Below, piece after piece: positions 1 to 11,801 of a stretch of DNA of 64,000 nucleotides (positions are counted from its first letter, which is position 1; each line of letters opens with the position of its first letter). Source of the DNA: Loripinus fragilis. Its lineage: Eukaryota > Mollusca > Bivalvia > Lucinida > Lucinidae. Location: contig OZ026517.1 in the NCBI GenBank assembly GCA_964019695.1, forward strand, positions 72,312,665 to 72,376,664, given 5' to 3'. The notes under the pieces are model-generated. The model was given only the letters and a program-made list of their open reading frames with translations, was not told where the DNA came from and did no database searches. The position numbers were made by a program, and so were the translations under genes.

Positions 1-2
1 TT

Positions 3-41
<39 letters not shown>
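3..41. repeat. Poly-T tract
   Basis: An almost pure run of T at the window edge. It could be the tail of a retroposed element lying on the minus strand outside the window. Confidence 0.9.
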
Positions 42-1357
42 TAATTTCTCACCCTCAACATCTTATCTTATTAATTATATTATCATTCCATAAAAAGTAT
101 ATATATTTTCCTTCCTGTATGACACCAATGACACTTTTGAAATGCAAAACAAATCTGAGGACCCTAGAAATAGCGTGTGTAGCTCTTGCTCGGGTTCAGA
201 TTTCTGGACTATTGTAGCGTGAGCAGCATAAAATTGAAGTTTAACGTGCATTTCAGAATCGCTTAGCCTTAATTCACATGTCGACAATTGTGATTATCAA
301 ACTGTGTTGAAAAGTTTGTGGTCGGGGGGTGGGAGGGGGGGGGTAAAGTCTTATGTTTCATCACGGTGGGGGTCAAAAGTCGAAAATTGGAATGGAAGAG
401 GTGTGGGGTCAGAAAAAAGTTACAAAATTTGTGAAAATTCCTCCAACCCCCCTGATAAATAATGGCCGTTCCCTTATACTTGAGTACATGTATATGCAGC
501 GGACGTAAAAAGCAGACGACATTTAGGACAGAATATTGGTTAGGCAGACTCCCGGATTTATCCACTAAACTCACTGAGATCTCAGGGAAGCTTTCTTCAG
601 AATGCACCGTTATATAAATGTTAGTGTATGTAAACCAAACCCCAAGAAAGCCATTAGGTAGATCTTATCAACACACAGTTTGATTTAAGTTTCTCCTGGA
701 ATTATTAACACATGTGGTCAGTTGGAGTTTCAGAAATACATAAGAAATCTTTTATTAGTTGTATACAGTTTACTTGGGAACAAATATAATATGTAATATT
801 ATCAAATAGAAATATGCAATATCACCTTAATAAACAGTAATGATTATCGTTAGTCCGTCGGTCATGACTTTCGTTGTCAGCTTCTCTCAACTGCTTAGCA
901 CATATTGCAAACAATACAGACCCAGATCAGATTATTTCCTTGATAGCAGGCTGATCATGGTTCATATTGTTTGCTTCAATGAAAAAAGGCTGAAATGCAC
1001 TTGAATTTATGCAGCAGATGTACAAAGCAGGCAACATTTTCAGGTGCAAATATTTTTCAACATTACTTTTTACAAATGTAGTTCTTTCGGGAATACCATC
1101 AGAATATCAATAAGTTTGGATCCAGATTATGTCCAACATTCTGTTGGGCCACATCTGGGTCCAAGCTTTAACAGAAAACAAACTTGCCCTATAGCCAAAG
1201 AGTTAATGTGGCCATTTGGTCAGTTCTCCATAAAAAACATTTTGGTGCTCATTAGAATGCCTCGCCGACTTGCTTCTAATGTGTAACCACGTTACGTTAA
1301 ATGGAGAAATAAGTAATAGCATTTGCTATTTATTACAAAATGAATCAGGCCACTGTC
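42..1357. other. No gene seen; one MITE-like remnant
   Basis: Only short, composition-poor open stretches occur. Around 1015-1190 words such as GCAGATGTACAAAGCAGGCAAC and GGATCCAGATTATG resemble the MITE family that is clear at 35139 and 20940. It has lost recognisable ends. Confidence 0.5.
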
Positions 1358-1472
1358 ATAATAAAGAGCTCCAAGTTTTAATGATGTGGTAAATAAATAA
1401 TAAAGAGCTCCAAGTTTTAATGATGTGGTAAATTAATAATAAAGAGCTCCAAGTTTTAATGATGTGGTAAAT
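1358..1472. repeat. Tandem repeat, ~40 bp, three copies
   Basis: Three near-identical copies of a unit beginning AATAAAGAGCTCCAAGTTTT and ending GATGTGGTAAAT follow one another with a 40-bp period. Confidence 0.9.
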
Positions 1473-1659
1473 ACGACCCCACCCCTGTACTCTAAAAATA
1501 GGAAGCTATGTTCCTTCAGGAGACAAGTCAGGTTTTGATACATTGCATTAGTTAGAAAGCCTCCATGCGAGCTAAACAATTTTGTGTTTTAACAACAACA
1601 GAATCTAGGGCAATGATTAAGCGCTAGTAAAATGCATTAAAGTCCCCTGCCTTGTGGCT

Positions 1660-1950
1660 TAGACTGCTGGCCGTTCTAAGGCGGTGGTTCTTTTGTTGTT
1701 GATCTATTGTTTACTGTACTTGCTTTTGTTTGTGGGAGTTATGTGTTTGTCTTTGTTTTGTTATGCATTAGTTTGTGTCCATTCTAGTTTTGCAATCACA
1801 TTGAAGAGGAAGAGAAAGCTGGATGCTTTGCTGTTATTGTCTTACAGATATATTGATACTATAAATGCTAATTGACTCTTCCTCATGGTGCCATGGGTTG
1901 GTCTACAGTGTGTGAATGTGGTATTTCCTGATCATACTCACTTATTTTTT
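1660..1950 (+). repeat. Dispersed repeat family R1, copy 1
   Basis: The copy contains GCCGTTCTAAGGCGGTGGTT and ends with TGGTATTTCCTGATCATACT before CACTTA. The same end occurs at 5745-5825 and 6258-6330 and, inverted, at 22203-22285. The first half matches the inverted copy at 61745-61975. No inverted ends or coding capacity are seen; a short non-autonomous element is likely. Confidence 0.65.
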
Positions 1951-2618
1951 GTCCAGTAAAATGTAACCAATCTAATATCACCTAACTGTCAACAATGTGT
2001 CATTCATGTCCAGGGAAAGTTCAGGTCTTAGAGGTCTGATCATTCTTCTCCCTTGACACCAAAACAGGCTTTTGTCAGTTGCTATACATAAAATACAATG
2101 AGAAAACTGGGGAATCTTGGGGATGATGAGCCATTAATTGGCCAGTTTATGAACGCCACATTTTTGGTTATGCCAAGGTGCCCCTCAATTAATTATTCAG
2201 GAGCCCTATTCTCTGCTTGATAGTTTCAAGCCTGTGTTTCACTTGACATAAAACAAGAACAGCCTAAATCATTTGGATTCGAAAAGATACTTATATCAAA
2301 AACTCGACTCTTACTGGTAAAAAGTGACAACAAATTAAAGCGAGCTCTGCTGGACTACATTGCATGGTTCATGTAAAAGATTCCTATTCAACTAAGTGGG
2401 CTTTATGAGACAATGCTAATTAAATTACCATTGATAAGACATCATGCATATGCATTGGTAACATACAAAGCACTGGCATGCAGATTAGGTTTCAGCTGAA
2501 TTCGTTTCTAATTGTTAAAAGGCAAAACCTACCATTGTATAAATGACAACAATGTTTAGGGAATAGCTTCTGTTTTAACTAATGCATATATATCAAGCGC
2601 ATCATAACCAAGCTGTGC
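1951..2618. other. No gene seen
   Basis: AT-rich sequence downstream of the decayed minus-strand gene. I see no clear repeat, hairpin or polyadenylation arrangement that I could defend. Confidence 0.5.
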
Positions 2619-3998
2619 TTAACGTTCTCTGCTTGGTGTTGAAGTTAGGGGACGTTTTCGTCTTGCACCTTTATGTGGCGTAGTTTCGGGCTGACGTTTA
2701 TTTTTCTTTCTTTGAAGTGGACCTCTTGATTAAGTTATGATCTGACAGGTCCTTGAAAGTTTTAAAATGAGTATCGGGTCCGAAATTGTACTCACTTTCT
2801 CCACTTGAATTCTTTTGCAAGCATGATGTGCTCAAAAAAGCTGACAGAAAAGCAGAATGATGCCCAGCAGTTTCCAGATATAGCACTTGCAACTGCACTA
2901 GTCACAAAGGCAGCTTAGAGCTGTTTCTGGAGGAAGCCATTTTCTTGGATCGTTCGTTCTGAATCCACTGTGTTGCATTTCATCTTTGTTTTTTGCAATG
3001 GTCAAGGCTTGTACATCATTGAATGTATAATTTGATGGATTCTACCTTTTTGGACAATAGATGTCTTATAAAAGTCTATAAAACAGGGCTGGTTTATTTT
3101 TATCTTCTCATCTTTGAAAATAAATAAGTTTTTCCTATAATCGTCTCTGACGAAATGCTTCAATATGGTATCATGAGATTTTTCATGACAAGATGGTATG
3201 AAGTCATTCCCAGCCATGCAGATAGAAATTGCATGTTTCATTCCAATATCCCGGTCAGCAAATGATTGTTCAAATACTTCAAGCATCTTTGTCACATAGT
3301 AGATATCAATCATAGACCTTGGTTTCTGCAAAATGACGAACACTTGATTCTTAAAGCTTCCGTTACTGTTTCTGGGCCAATATTTACTAACCACAAACAT
3401 GTGAGTGTAAACAGCATCCACATCCCGTGACGTCACAACACTAACTACAGCTTCCCCTTCTTTAATATCATCTTGTGCAGAGATAAGCCAATCAAGCAGA
3501 GCCATCTCGGCCTCACCCTTTCTTTGGACAATATGTTCTAAGAGAGTCACATTTGATGTGTTACCTCTAAACTCACATTTTAAAGGTGTGCAAAACTGCT
3601 GACACAAGGATCAGTCTTGCATCTACATGTCAAATGAAGCTCACTGTCCATCACTATATCTAAGTTTTTATCAAAACATAATTTGGTTATGTTTTGAGAA
3701 AGAAAATTACTTATTAGCTTTTTAACATCCAATGTGTGTGTGACTGCATCTTTGTTGAAGTAGTCATCACTCAGGATCTTGTCACTGGATTTCAAATGTG
3801 CAATGGAGTCACTTGCAGCGCCCTGTCTCTGTGCCCTTGTACTAGCTTTAAATTCATCTGGTGTAAAGCTATACTTTTCTTCATAGATAACTATTGTTAG
3901 AACCTCTGGCAAAGACCTGATGATGCTGTGGATTGTTGAATTTGCGAACTGTAAATATTCACGACCTGTCTTTACTGTACCAACTTTGTATTTGACAC
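2619..3998 (-). pseudogene. PIN/FEN-like nuclease domain and basic tail, frameshifted
   Basis: The segment starts GVKYKVGTVKTGREYLQF after a possible 40-nt intron (3999-4038). It continues to a shift near 3600 and then reads FCTPLKCEFRGNTSNV, GEAEMALLDWLISAQDD, VVTSRDVDAVYTHMFVV and ISICMAGNDFIPSC. Spaced acidic residues (E-A-E, D-V-D, N-D in a GNDF context) are the pattern of metal-binding sites in FEN1/XPG/XRN-type nucleases. That is a motif-level inference, not a match to a named family. After a stop at 3002-3004 another frame continues ALTIAKNKDEMQ and NDPRKWLPPETAL. Then comes a shift near 2900, YLETAGHHSAFLSAF and YNFGPDTHFKTF, and a shift near 2722. A basic tail, RKKNKRQPETTPHKGARRKR, ends at TAA 2619-2621. 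The tail looks like a nuclear-localisation or nucleic-acid-binding stretch. Confidence 0.65.
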
Positions 3999-4038
3999 CT
4001 GCAAATTCTTCAAGGACAAGCTTTACACCCTTACTTAC

Positions 4039-4389
4039 CTGGTGTGGTACAAATGAGACATTTTAATTTCATTATGTCATCTAGCTTTTTGCCAGAACTT
4101 ATACCTTGCAATCTGGAATTAAGATTACGAATGGCCCGTTGAATGTTCAGTGACTTCATCACTTTACGCTTTGAGCTATCAGGTTTAACAAGAGCCTGGC
4201 ATGTGTTATTTTCAGATGAATAGCAATCAGCCAGGTGAATCTGTTTTGATAGAGATTTCTGTCTTCCTTCTTCTTTTATCTGCTTTTCTGTCTTCAGAGT
4301 TGTATTTTTCGACTTAGCCAGACGTTTGATAGTAATTCCTTTACTTCTTTCAGCTCTAGTTATAAGCTCCATGGGCCCATTCATAATAT
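4039..4389 (-). pseudogene. Lysine-rich linker exon
   Basis: The exon starts after ACATAAG (acceptor at 4390-4391), 75 nt below the GTAAGT donor of the previous exon. Phase is kept: one base left over, two supplied. It reads IMNGPMELITRAERSKGI, then a lysine-rich stretch, then SLNIQRAIRNLNSRLQGI and LKCLICTTP. It ends CCAG before GTAAGT at 4033-4038. The basic character suggests a linker or nucleic-acid contact region; this is inference only. Confidence 0.6.
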
Positions 4390-4464
4390 CTTATGTTTGA
4401 AGATCCTTACCAGTCAAGCCAAATAGCTGTTGATGACAAAGATACCTAAGGAGTAAATACTTAC

Positions 4465-5586
4465 CAGTTTCATTGCTGTACTCATCTAGGATTGATGATG
4501 GCAAACCTACAGGAGACTTAGAGTAAACATTGAAGGGAATGCTGTTCTCTTCCAATGAAATTCCATTTCTGCGAAGAATCAAACCAACGGTTGGAAAAAT
4601 GTGGTTTTCATCTACCTGTGTTAGCTCCCAACCAAGATTATCGCAATCATCATGTCCTCCTACTCCACGATGAAAGGCTTCATTCAGAGAGTCAATTAGA
4701 GACATTCTGATCGTTGCTGTGTTAATGTTAAAGCCTGATCGAAAGCCTTTCACTGCCTCCAAGTGGTCTAACTCTCGTTTTGTGTCACAGGCGAAATTGC
4801 GATTGCTTTGTTTGATAGGTGTACTGTACAGTGCCTCTTTCATATTTCTATGGAAGTAACTAGCACTAAAATGCGTATAGAGCAGCTGAACACAATAGGG
4901 AGCATATGATGTTGCATTATTCAGGAATGAAAACACAAGGGACTCTTTAACTGCGTATAAGAGTAAAGAGTAACCATCTGGCCCTCCAAGTCTCTCGGCC
5001 ATTGAAATGGCAACAACATGATTGCAATGATTTAGCATATCATGGTGTAATGCAAATGTTGCATTGCTCTGCCTGCCCTTTTCTACAAATTTCTCAAACT
5101 TTGAGTTCCAGTTTTCAGCAATCTGTAGAGGGCTTAAGGTCTCCATATCATCCAAAAAGCATTCCAATTCTTCTTTGCCTAGTTTTTGCGAGAAGACAAT
5201 AACAAATGCAAGTTGAAATGCTAGTGCAAGACGCTTTACATACCTTGTTGCAACATCTATATGTGTCACAGAAGCTAGTTTGGACCAGTCAGACTTATCA
5301 TCATCTCTCATGATTCGAAGAAGTTGCACCAGACCTGCATCTTTGTAGGCACTAAACAGTATTGTAATTTTCGACTTTCTAAGGTGGAGTAGGGGAAATT
5401 CTTGCAAGAAGGCCCTATACTTCACGCTAGATGCCATCAGCTGAAATAAACACTTACCTATCTTGTTATCTGGACCACAAAGGATTCTTTCGTCTTTCTT
5501 GGTAGGGTCAGTAGAAAATGCTAACTTAACTAGAATATCATCCAAGATATCTTTTATCTTAGAAACATCGTCATCCCTGCCAACTG
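4465..5586 (-). pseudogene. Central coding exon, conserved-looking block
   Basis: An open stretch of about 370 codons begins at an acceptor after CCACCTCCAG (5587) or after TTGGCAG (5577), reading RDDDVSKIKDILDDILVKL. It runs to an ACTG/GTAAGT donor at 4459-4464. Visible blocks include LHHDMLNHCNHVVAISMAER, GGPDGYSLLLYAVKESL, YAPYCVQLLYTHF, NFACDTKRELDHLEAVKGFR and MSLIDSLNEAFHRG. These look like strongly constrained protein sequence, and the composition differs from the AT-rich surroundings. From memory the block is shared by large uncharacterised proteins of molluscs and other invertebrates. No lesion is visible inside this exon. Confidence 0.7.
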
Positions 5587-5693
5587 CTGGAGGTGGGTGA
5601 CGACAGAGAACGGGTGGTACTATGAATTAAGAGAAACCTGCACAAAAGCATATTATTTTTTTTCCTTTTTATTTGACAGTAAAATATGTTTAA

Positions 5694-5828
5694 GCCCCTT
5701 GGTGGCTTTGACTTTTGTTTGTTCCAAGGTGGTGGTTCTGTAACTCTTCTCATGGTGCCATTGGTTGGTCTATAAAGTGTGTGATTATGGTATTTCCTGA
5801 TCATTCTCACTTACTTTTATGGATACTA
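5694..5828 (+). repeat. Dispersed repeat family R1, copy inside an intron
   Basis: This copy contains CCAAGGTGGTGGTTCTGTAA and CTCATGGTGCCATTGGTTGG and ends with TTTCCTGATCATTCTCACTT. It lies between two coding segments of the decayed gene, which supports the intron call there. Confidence 0.7.
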
Positions 5829-5852
5829 ACCATCCAGAGACTATTAACTTAC

Positions 5853-5941
5853 ATCTTTATCATCATCTTCTGTCTCCATACTATCTCCAACTGCATCTTC
5901 AACAGGATCTATTCTACACCCTATGTGTGCCGAAATTTCAT
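5853..5941 (-). pseudogene. Short acidic coding exon
   Basis: The exon lies between a TTGTTTCAG acceptor (5942-5944) and a GTAAGT donor (5847-5852). It starts with the two bases that complete the codon left open by the previous exon, and only that frame is open: EISAHIGCRIDPVEDAVGDS, then METEDDDKD. The acidic tail is linker-like. It ends in phase 0, while every acceptor I can find for the next exon needs one base from upstream. Either a base has been lost or gained, or a small exon is missing. Confidence 0.6.
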
Positions 5942-6204
5942 CTGAAACAAGGTACATACATTTAAAAGAAATGGCGTGAAATTTGGTCAATGCATTATAT
6001 ATATGCTTGTTAACATTTTTATAATATTTTTATTTTTATAGTAAACATTTTCTTTAAACATGTGTGCATTGGGTTTATCTCAAATATCTGTATGTATCTT
6101 AATATCATAAAATGATTTTAAAAAGTAAGCAAGTATGATACAGTACATAGTCAGCCGTACAATGTGTCCTATTTTAGTTTTGCTAATCTCACGGAGGAAG
6201 TGAT

Positions 6205-6335
6205 GGTTGTTTTTACTTTAAAACTGGCCTTCCTGCCATGTGGCTATTGTTGTTGTGTGTCTCTTCTTTTCAGTGCTGTGGGTTGGTCTGTGGTCTGTTA
6301 TTGTGGCATTTCCTGTTAAAAGTTACTTATATTAA
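6205..6335 (+). repeat. Dispersed repeat family R1, diverged copy inside an intron
   Basis: GTGCTGTGGGTTGGTCTGTG and TGTGGCATTTCCTG match the R1 3' part with several changes. It sits in the intron between the exons ending at 6444 and starting at 5941. Confidence 0.5.
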
Positions 6336-6443
6336 TCGTATATTATTATTTCTGCTCCCCGAAAACATATGACACAATTTAAAATAATTTGTTAAACTAT
6401 ATTAAGTGAGTTTATCTAATTTATAAGTAACAAACTGACTCAC

Positions 6444-8345
6444 CTGGCATATTTTTCCATAATTGCGCATATTCCCATGTCACTAGTTGCACAAACTGAC
6501 TTTTGGTCTTCTTCTCCTTGTCTGACAGCTGCAGCAAAACTCTGTCAATATCATTTTTTGTCAGTGTTTGATGCTGCTGTTTACACTGACAAGATGTGGT
6601 CTGAGAACAATCGGCCTCATGCCACTTGTCTATTAAAATGGCATCTCTTGGAAGACCTTGTACTGTTATTGGCAGAGTACACAGCTGGTTGCCTCTGACT
6701 CCAGGATTAGGATCCTTTTTGTCAGTGAAGCGCACAAGGTTGTCAAGCATGAGGATCGGGTGACACTGTCTGAGACTGACATTAGTGGTCACTTCACCTG
6801 CAGCTGTATTGTATGTTAGTTCGTGTTTTTTTATAAAAGCATTAAAATACAACAAATCATCCTCTGCTTTGTTTTTCAATTTCCTCTCTGCTGCGTCCAG
6901 ACTCAGGGTTGTGCCTAGTGCTGAAGTTATACGGAAGACAGAGCTTATGTTCTTAAACTCAATCATCAGAGCATCTGTGTTTGCCTGCTGAAATATCCCT
7001 ACAAACATCTTATTCAATGTGTTCATAAGGGCATCAAATAACTTGTAGAGTATTTCTAACTTCTGACTAAGCAAATATTCAGGGTTTTTAGCTCTGCTTA
7101 TGCTTCTTGAAGCTACAAACTTTTCCAAAAGGAGCTGAGCTTCTGCAGGGATATCTAGAAACCATTCCTGTACAATGTTAAATGATTTTGCTGACAAATG
7201 TTTTAAACTTGTCAATGTGAAGCATGCTGAGCATGTATCTTCAGTAACATCCTCAAATTCAGTTCTGTTTTCTTGACATAGATCAGAGCCATCCCATTCA
7301 AATGCAAACGCCTCAAATGTCTGAAGCTCAATGCTGTCACGAAGCACAAATCTGGTTAATTCCCCATCTGTTTTAAAATTTGCCAATTGACCTGTGTAAA
7401 CAAAATAAATGTGATCAAGTAAAACTTCATGGCGACTGTAGTAAGTGATGAAATGCATGACGACACAGATCTTCCACTGGTAAGTCATTTATTGATGTAG
7501 TATCTTGAATTTCAATACATGCTTGCAAGGAATTATTTTCCACAGAGGCTGTCCTGTCAAATCTAACCGCCTTGCAAATATTGTCTTCAAACTGATCTTT
7601 GAATATTTTTTCAATTTCATTGTCAATGATAATTGGCTTGTGCCTTTTGTTTGCAACTATTTCAATCTGGTTTTTATCACTGGCTGCATCTATTCTAATT
7701 GACTTCTGTTTATATGCTCAGAAACACACATGAACAATTTCTTGCTGCAGTCTTTAAATGATAGTAACGACTGGAACTTGTCATACTTCAGTTTAATTAC
7801 AGCATCATAACTTAAATCTTGAAATTACAACTCAACACATTTAGAAAAATGATGTTCAAACCAACATATTTGCAGCCATTCTTTCTCTGTTAACAATGAT
7901 TTGTGGTCTACAACCAGTGTAAGAATATCATTTTCATCAAGAACACATCTAGAAAATAGAATTTCTGAATTGTGAAATTTGGTTTTTGCTATAAGTTTAT
8001 ATAGGTTGAAGGAAGACAAAACTGAGCCACAGTCATCTTTTACGCGGAGAAGTTGTCTTTCAATGTCCTTTGCTGCTTGCAAACATCCATCAGATGATTC
8101 AGAGTATGCAAAAATATATCGAATAACTGAAATCACAGGTACACAAGTTTGATCACCAACTGTTTTTTATACCATCTTTATAACCCTTCAGAATTTGTCT
8201 CACATTGTCTATTCTTCTTGCTTTTTGGTCATTACGTTTAAGAAATCGAAAGAAATCATCAAAAGGAATGAAGCTCTTATTACTGTCATCTGTTATAATA
8301 GGAAATAATTTCAGAAGTGCCATTTTTCTGTTCCATACGATTATC
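6444..8345 (-). pseudogene. N-terminal to middle coding exon, broken by four lesions
   Basis: The acceptor is CTTTTTCAG at 8346-8348; a methionine (8321-8323) is near the start but reading is open back to the acceptor. The segment reads MALLKLFPIITDDSN, is shifted by one extra A in a run of six (8163-8168), and continues ISVIRYIFAYSESSDG to an in-frame TAA at 7825-7827. The same frame goes on with FQDLSYDAVIKLKYDKF. A one-base shift near 7715 leads to SIRIDAASDKNQIEIV and another near 7437 leads into a 300-codon open stretch from HEVLLDHIYFVYTG. The rest includes PILMLDNLVRF, QLCTLPITVQGLPRD and a small cysteine cluster CSQTTSCQC. The exon ends at CCAG before a GTGAGT donor at 6438-6443. No known catalytic motif is visible. 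Confidence 0.65.
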
Positions 8346-8481
8346 CTGAAAAAGAAAAGGTGAAAGCGTTTAGGGCTTTTGTGAACACAATGGGAACATA
8401 ATATTTTATTTCAAAATGATACAACATTGGTTTCAACATTTCTTATTGTGTTCAGTATAGATTTATAGAGTCGTTGACTAA

Positions 8482-9988
8482 AGGCCCTGTCAAACTATAA
8501 CGTTTTAGCCAACGTATGCCGACGTATGAAATATATTTCAAGTACCCTGGCATACGCTGAAATCTAATTAAAAATCAGAGGAAGCCTCTTTTCTGAACTT
8601 ATGCAATGCCTACGCGAAACGAACAAAGAACGTATGTCTAACTTATTCATAACTTATTCACAACTTATTCCTGACGTAACATAACTTATACTTGTATCAG
8701 CGTATAAAAGCGTATGCCCAGCGTATCACTAGCGTTCTTGACTTATGAGAAACGTATGCACAACGAACGTCTAATTTATGCTGAATTGTACATATAATGT
8801 ACGTCAACGTATGCATAACTTACATGTAGCGCCCATCTAACTTATGTCAAACGTATAAAACAGTACAAAATTTGGGACCACTTTGTCATATGACAAGGTA
8901 TACCAACGTATTGAAGCGTGTTCGTAACGTATTGTAAATGTATCTCTAACTTATTCAGCGTACACCAACGTACTTGGTGATTTTTCATACGTCCTCATAC
9001 GTTGGTGCTAACGTACCTTAACCTATGCATAACTTACCCGTTGCGTACATCTAGCTTATGCCTAATGTTTAAGCAATAGGTCGGCATACACTGAAGATTT
9101 TTATGCAAGTACAAAATTTTGGGATCTATTCGCTATATGACAACGTATACCAACGTACAGTAGCGTGTTCTTAACGTGTTTAAAACGTATCTGTAACGTA
9201 TTCAGCGTACACCAACATACTTGCTTAATTTCTCATACGTCCGCATACGTTGGTGCTAACGTACCTTAACGTATGCATAACTTACCCGCTGCGTACATCT
9301 AGCGTATGCCTAACGTAAAGAAGCAGTACGTTCGCATAAACGCTGTAATTTTTTATGGATTCACAAAATGTTGGAGCTCTTGGCCCTATGTCAACGTATA
9401 CCAACGTACTATAGCGTATTCGTAATGTGTTTAAAACTTATTCCGAACGTACTCAGCGTATGCCAACATACTTGCTGAATTATTCATACGTTGGTGCTAT
9501 ACATGGTAGTGTGACTGGGCCTTAAAACTTTGTAATGCAATACTCTCTTTACGTGACCGTCTCCTCCAATGCTGACCAGATAATAACAATGTTTTCGCAT
9601 AAAGATTTTACCATTAGTTCTCCATAAGATCATTTGTTCTGGATACTTTTTACGCTACATGTACGTTATGCACAAGTTAACGTTCTTTACATGTACACAT
9701 TTGAAATAAATTGGACGATCGTTGTCATAAGTTTCTTTTAAGTCAAGAATGCTGAGTGATATGCTGGGCATACGCTGTTATACGCTAGTACAAGTATAAG
9801 TTATGTTACGTCAGGATAAATTATGAATAAGTTACTCATACATTAGACACACATTCTATGTTCGTTTAGCATACGCTTTGTATAAGTTCAGAGGGAGGCT
9901 TTTTTCAGTTTGTAATATGCCAGCGTACTGGATATATTTTTCGTATGTCCGCATACGTTGGCTGAAACGTTATAGTTTGACAGGGCCT
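8482..9988. mobile_element. Foldback DNA element with ~390-bp inverted ends and private AACGTATGC code
   Basis: The two ends are inverted copies: AGGCCCTGTCAAACTATAAC at the left and its complement at 9969-9988. Similarity continues for about 390 bp on each side, including inverted copies of CTGACGTAACATAACTTATA. Between the arms lie three tandem copies of ~248 bp starting near 8871, 9117 and 9367, each with CAACGTATACCAACGTA. Nearly the whole element is made of short words of the type AACGTATGC / ACTTATGCA. It has no coding capacity and sits in the first visible intron of the decayed gene. Target duplication is unclear (left flank CTAA, right flank AAGA), so I do not assign a superfamily. 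Confidence 0.85.
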
Positions 9989-10154
9989 AAGATACATGAT
10001 TACGTTTGGTCTTGTTTGTTATAATTGGTAATGCAGAGAAAGAAACACAATAAATTTTATATTTACATCTCAATAATAATTCCACAGGTAATTGATTCAA
10101 GCACGCAAAAGCAAAATCTATACTCTGTTTAAAATTATCGGCCCTGGCCCTTTA

Positions 10155-10383
10155 CCCTTAAAACGCTCCGAAAATGCATCTGAAAATGTTGTCTGCTGAA
10201 GTCCTCTGCTGCAAAGACTTGCCTGACATATCTGCCTTATTGAAGTATAGAAGCAAACAGCATGAGCCCAGATTGGACTGAAGCAGTCTGATCTTTGTCT
10301 ACAATTTATTCATATAGAGGCTTCTAAACATTTCAGCAGATGACAAAAGTAGACTACTTTTGTTGTGATCGGCACTTTAAGGA
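10155..10383. mobile_element. Degenerate piggyBac-like MITE
   Basis: Internal words GCATCTGAAAATGTTGTCTG, GTATAGAAGCAAACAGCATG and AACATTTCAGCAGATGA are shared with the well-preserved copy at 35139-35379. The ends (CCCTTAAAACGC and GGCACTTTAAGG) are worn versions of that copy's ends. Confidence 0.65.
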
Positions 10384-10472
10384 TAAAGTTTTGCTTGGAA
10401 GCTGTTCTGTGTTTTATGTTTTTATTTTTTTATTTCATTAAATTTGAATAATAGAAAAAACATAGAACTTAC

Positions 10473-10523
10473 CTTTCTTTTCCAAATGCTAAATAGCCGA
10501 TACCACTGTCACACTGGCTAAAT
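10473..10523 (-). pseudogene. Upstream coding exon of the decayed nuclease-family gene
   Basis: A 51-nt exon reads FSQCDSGIGYLAFGKE. It is preceded on the minus strand by a long pyrimidine tract ending in GAG and followed by a GTAAGT donor at 10467-10472. It ends with two bases of a codon, and the next exon (from 8345) starts with the single base needed to complete it, giving an arginine and continuing IIVWNRKMALLKLF. The phase match and strong donor are the evidence; there is no independent support. The first base completes a codon from a still earlier exon that I could not find. Confidence 0.6.
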
Positions 10524-11801
10524 CTCAAAAAAGTGGCAAAAATAGTTAAAGAAAAAAGTTTAAATCAGCAATACACATTCAGTACTTAGACATGATTCTA
10601 GAACTAACATGGTATTAACTTGTTCAGCCAGATAAAATTGTTTTATCTGCGAATTTGATCATAAGTAAATAGCAGCTAGCCGCACTCCTCTTGTTGATAT
10701 AACAGCTTCATAAATTACCTCCAGCAGAGAGGAGAAACAAGACTATCATTCTATGAACTGGGGAAAAAGTATAGAGTGTAGGTTCTGATCTTATTTTCAT
10801 GCTTTTCGTGTCAATTTAGTTAAGAGTAAAACAAGGGAAATGATACCTCGCTATTGTGGGGCGGGTAGATAAATTCTTTGTGTCTATAAAAGCCAGGTAT
10901 TTATTAGTTTTGTTTATTTTCTTTCTCTATCTTTATTATTAATCGAAGATAAACGCCGCCTTAATCCATTTGTGAGGCATAAAGATCTTCATTATCCGTG
11001 GGAATGGCCGAATATTGAACCATTACTCAGACACAGGTATTTTCTGGAATGAAAGTCATTTTGTTTAATATGCATACATGTACAACGTATATACATGTAC
11101 ATGAGAAATATTGCTTTTACAGCGCATGTAGGTATGACACAAAACAACGGTCACTTTGACTTCGCCTGATACGAAAAAAATGCATCTGGAAATGCCGCCT
11201 GCTGAAGTCGCCAGGCTGCAAATGCTATCGCAAGGTTGGGCAAACAGTGATGAGATATTGTTTTCCAATACCATTAAAAATTGCTGCCTTCGTGGAGAGA
11301 ATTCTTCCCCATAAGACTGCTCCACATTCTGAAAGGGAAAGCAATGCTCGTTTCAGCTCGAAAGAATACAGTTCCGCCCACAAGATCCTGAGAATGTGCA
11401 AAAAATTCACAGTGACCTTTTCAGAGCTATCTTAGTATCAATCAGTACAAACATAAACCAGCTCCATTTATCAGCTCTAGTTTCAGAACTCCTTCAAGCC
11501 TTGCTGAGTAAAATAAACAAACTTTTACTCTGACTGAGAAGAGCTGTTTATACTTGCTTAGTCCTAAACTTACAATATTTATTTAATTTTTGGTGGATCT
11601 GAAATTTCTTGACCAGATATTATTATATATATTGAAGACTGGCTCCAGTCTGAAACATTGATATGCCAGAAACATATCCATATTTGTATTTTAATTTAGC
11701 TCTTTTAATTATTTACCCTTGTCCTGCTGAAGGCAAAGTATATTCATATCAGCTGGCTTACTATTGAGTCATTTGATCAAAATCTACAGTTCTCCATGTA
11801 G
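10524..11801. other. No gene confirmed; MITE fragment at 11185-11275
   Basis: ATGCATCTGGAAATGCCGCC and GCTGAAGTCGCCAGGCTGCA mark a diverged fragment of the MITE seen at 10155 and 35139. Missing upstream exons of the decayed gene might lie here. A candidate at ~10715-10755 ending at a GTAATT donor does not match the phase of the next exon. Confidence 0.45.

Larger units (their letters stand above)
2619..10523 (-). pseudogene. Decayed multi-exon gene with a PIN/FEN-like nuclease domain (5' end not found)
   Basis: On the minus strand, reading from high to low coordinates, long stretches of protein-like sequence are joined by consensus introns. They run from an exon at 10473-10523 to a terminal stop at 2619-2621, roughly 1,250 codons in all. 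The order is: an N-terminal part, a leucine-rich middle, a central block containing NFACDTKRELDHLEAVKGFR, a lysine-rich linker, a nuclease-like domain with spaced acidic residues, and a basic C-terminus. From memory this order resembles a group of large uncharacterised invertebrate proteins; I do not know a name or a proven function. Lesions read: A-run frameshift at 8163-8168, in-frame TAA at 7825-7827, frameshifts near 7715, 7437, 3600, 3008, 2900 and 2722, and a splice-phase clash at the 5576-5853 intron. Several lie at or near homopolymers, so assembly errors are possible, but so many make decay more likely. It could be a host gene relic or the coding part of a mobile element. Confidence 0.72.
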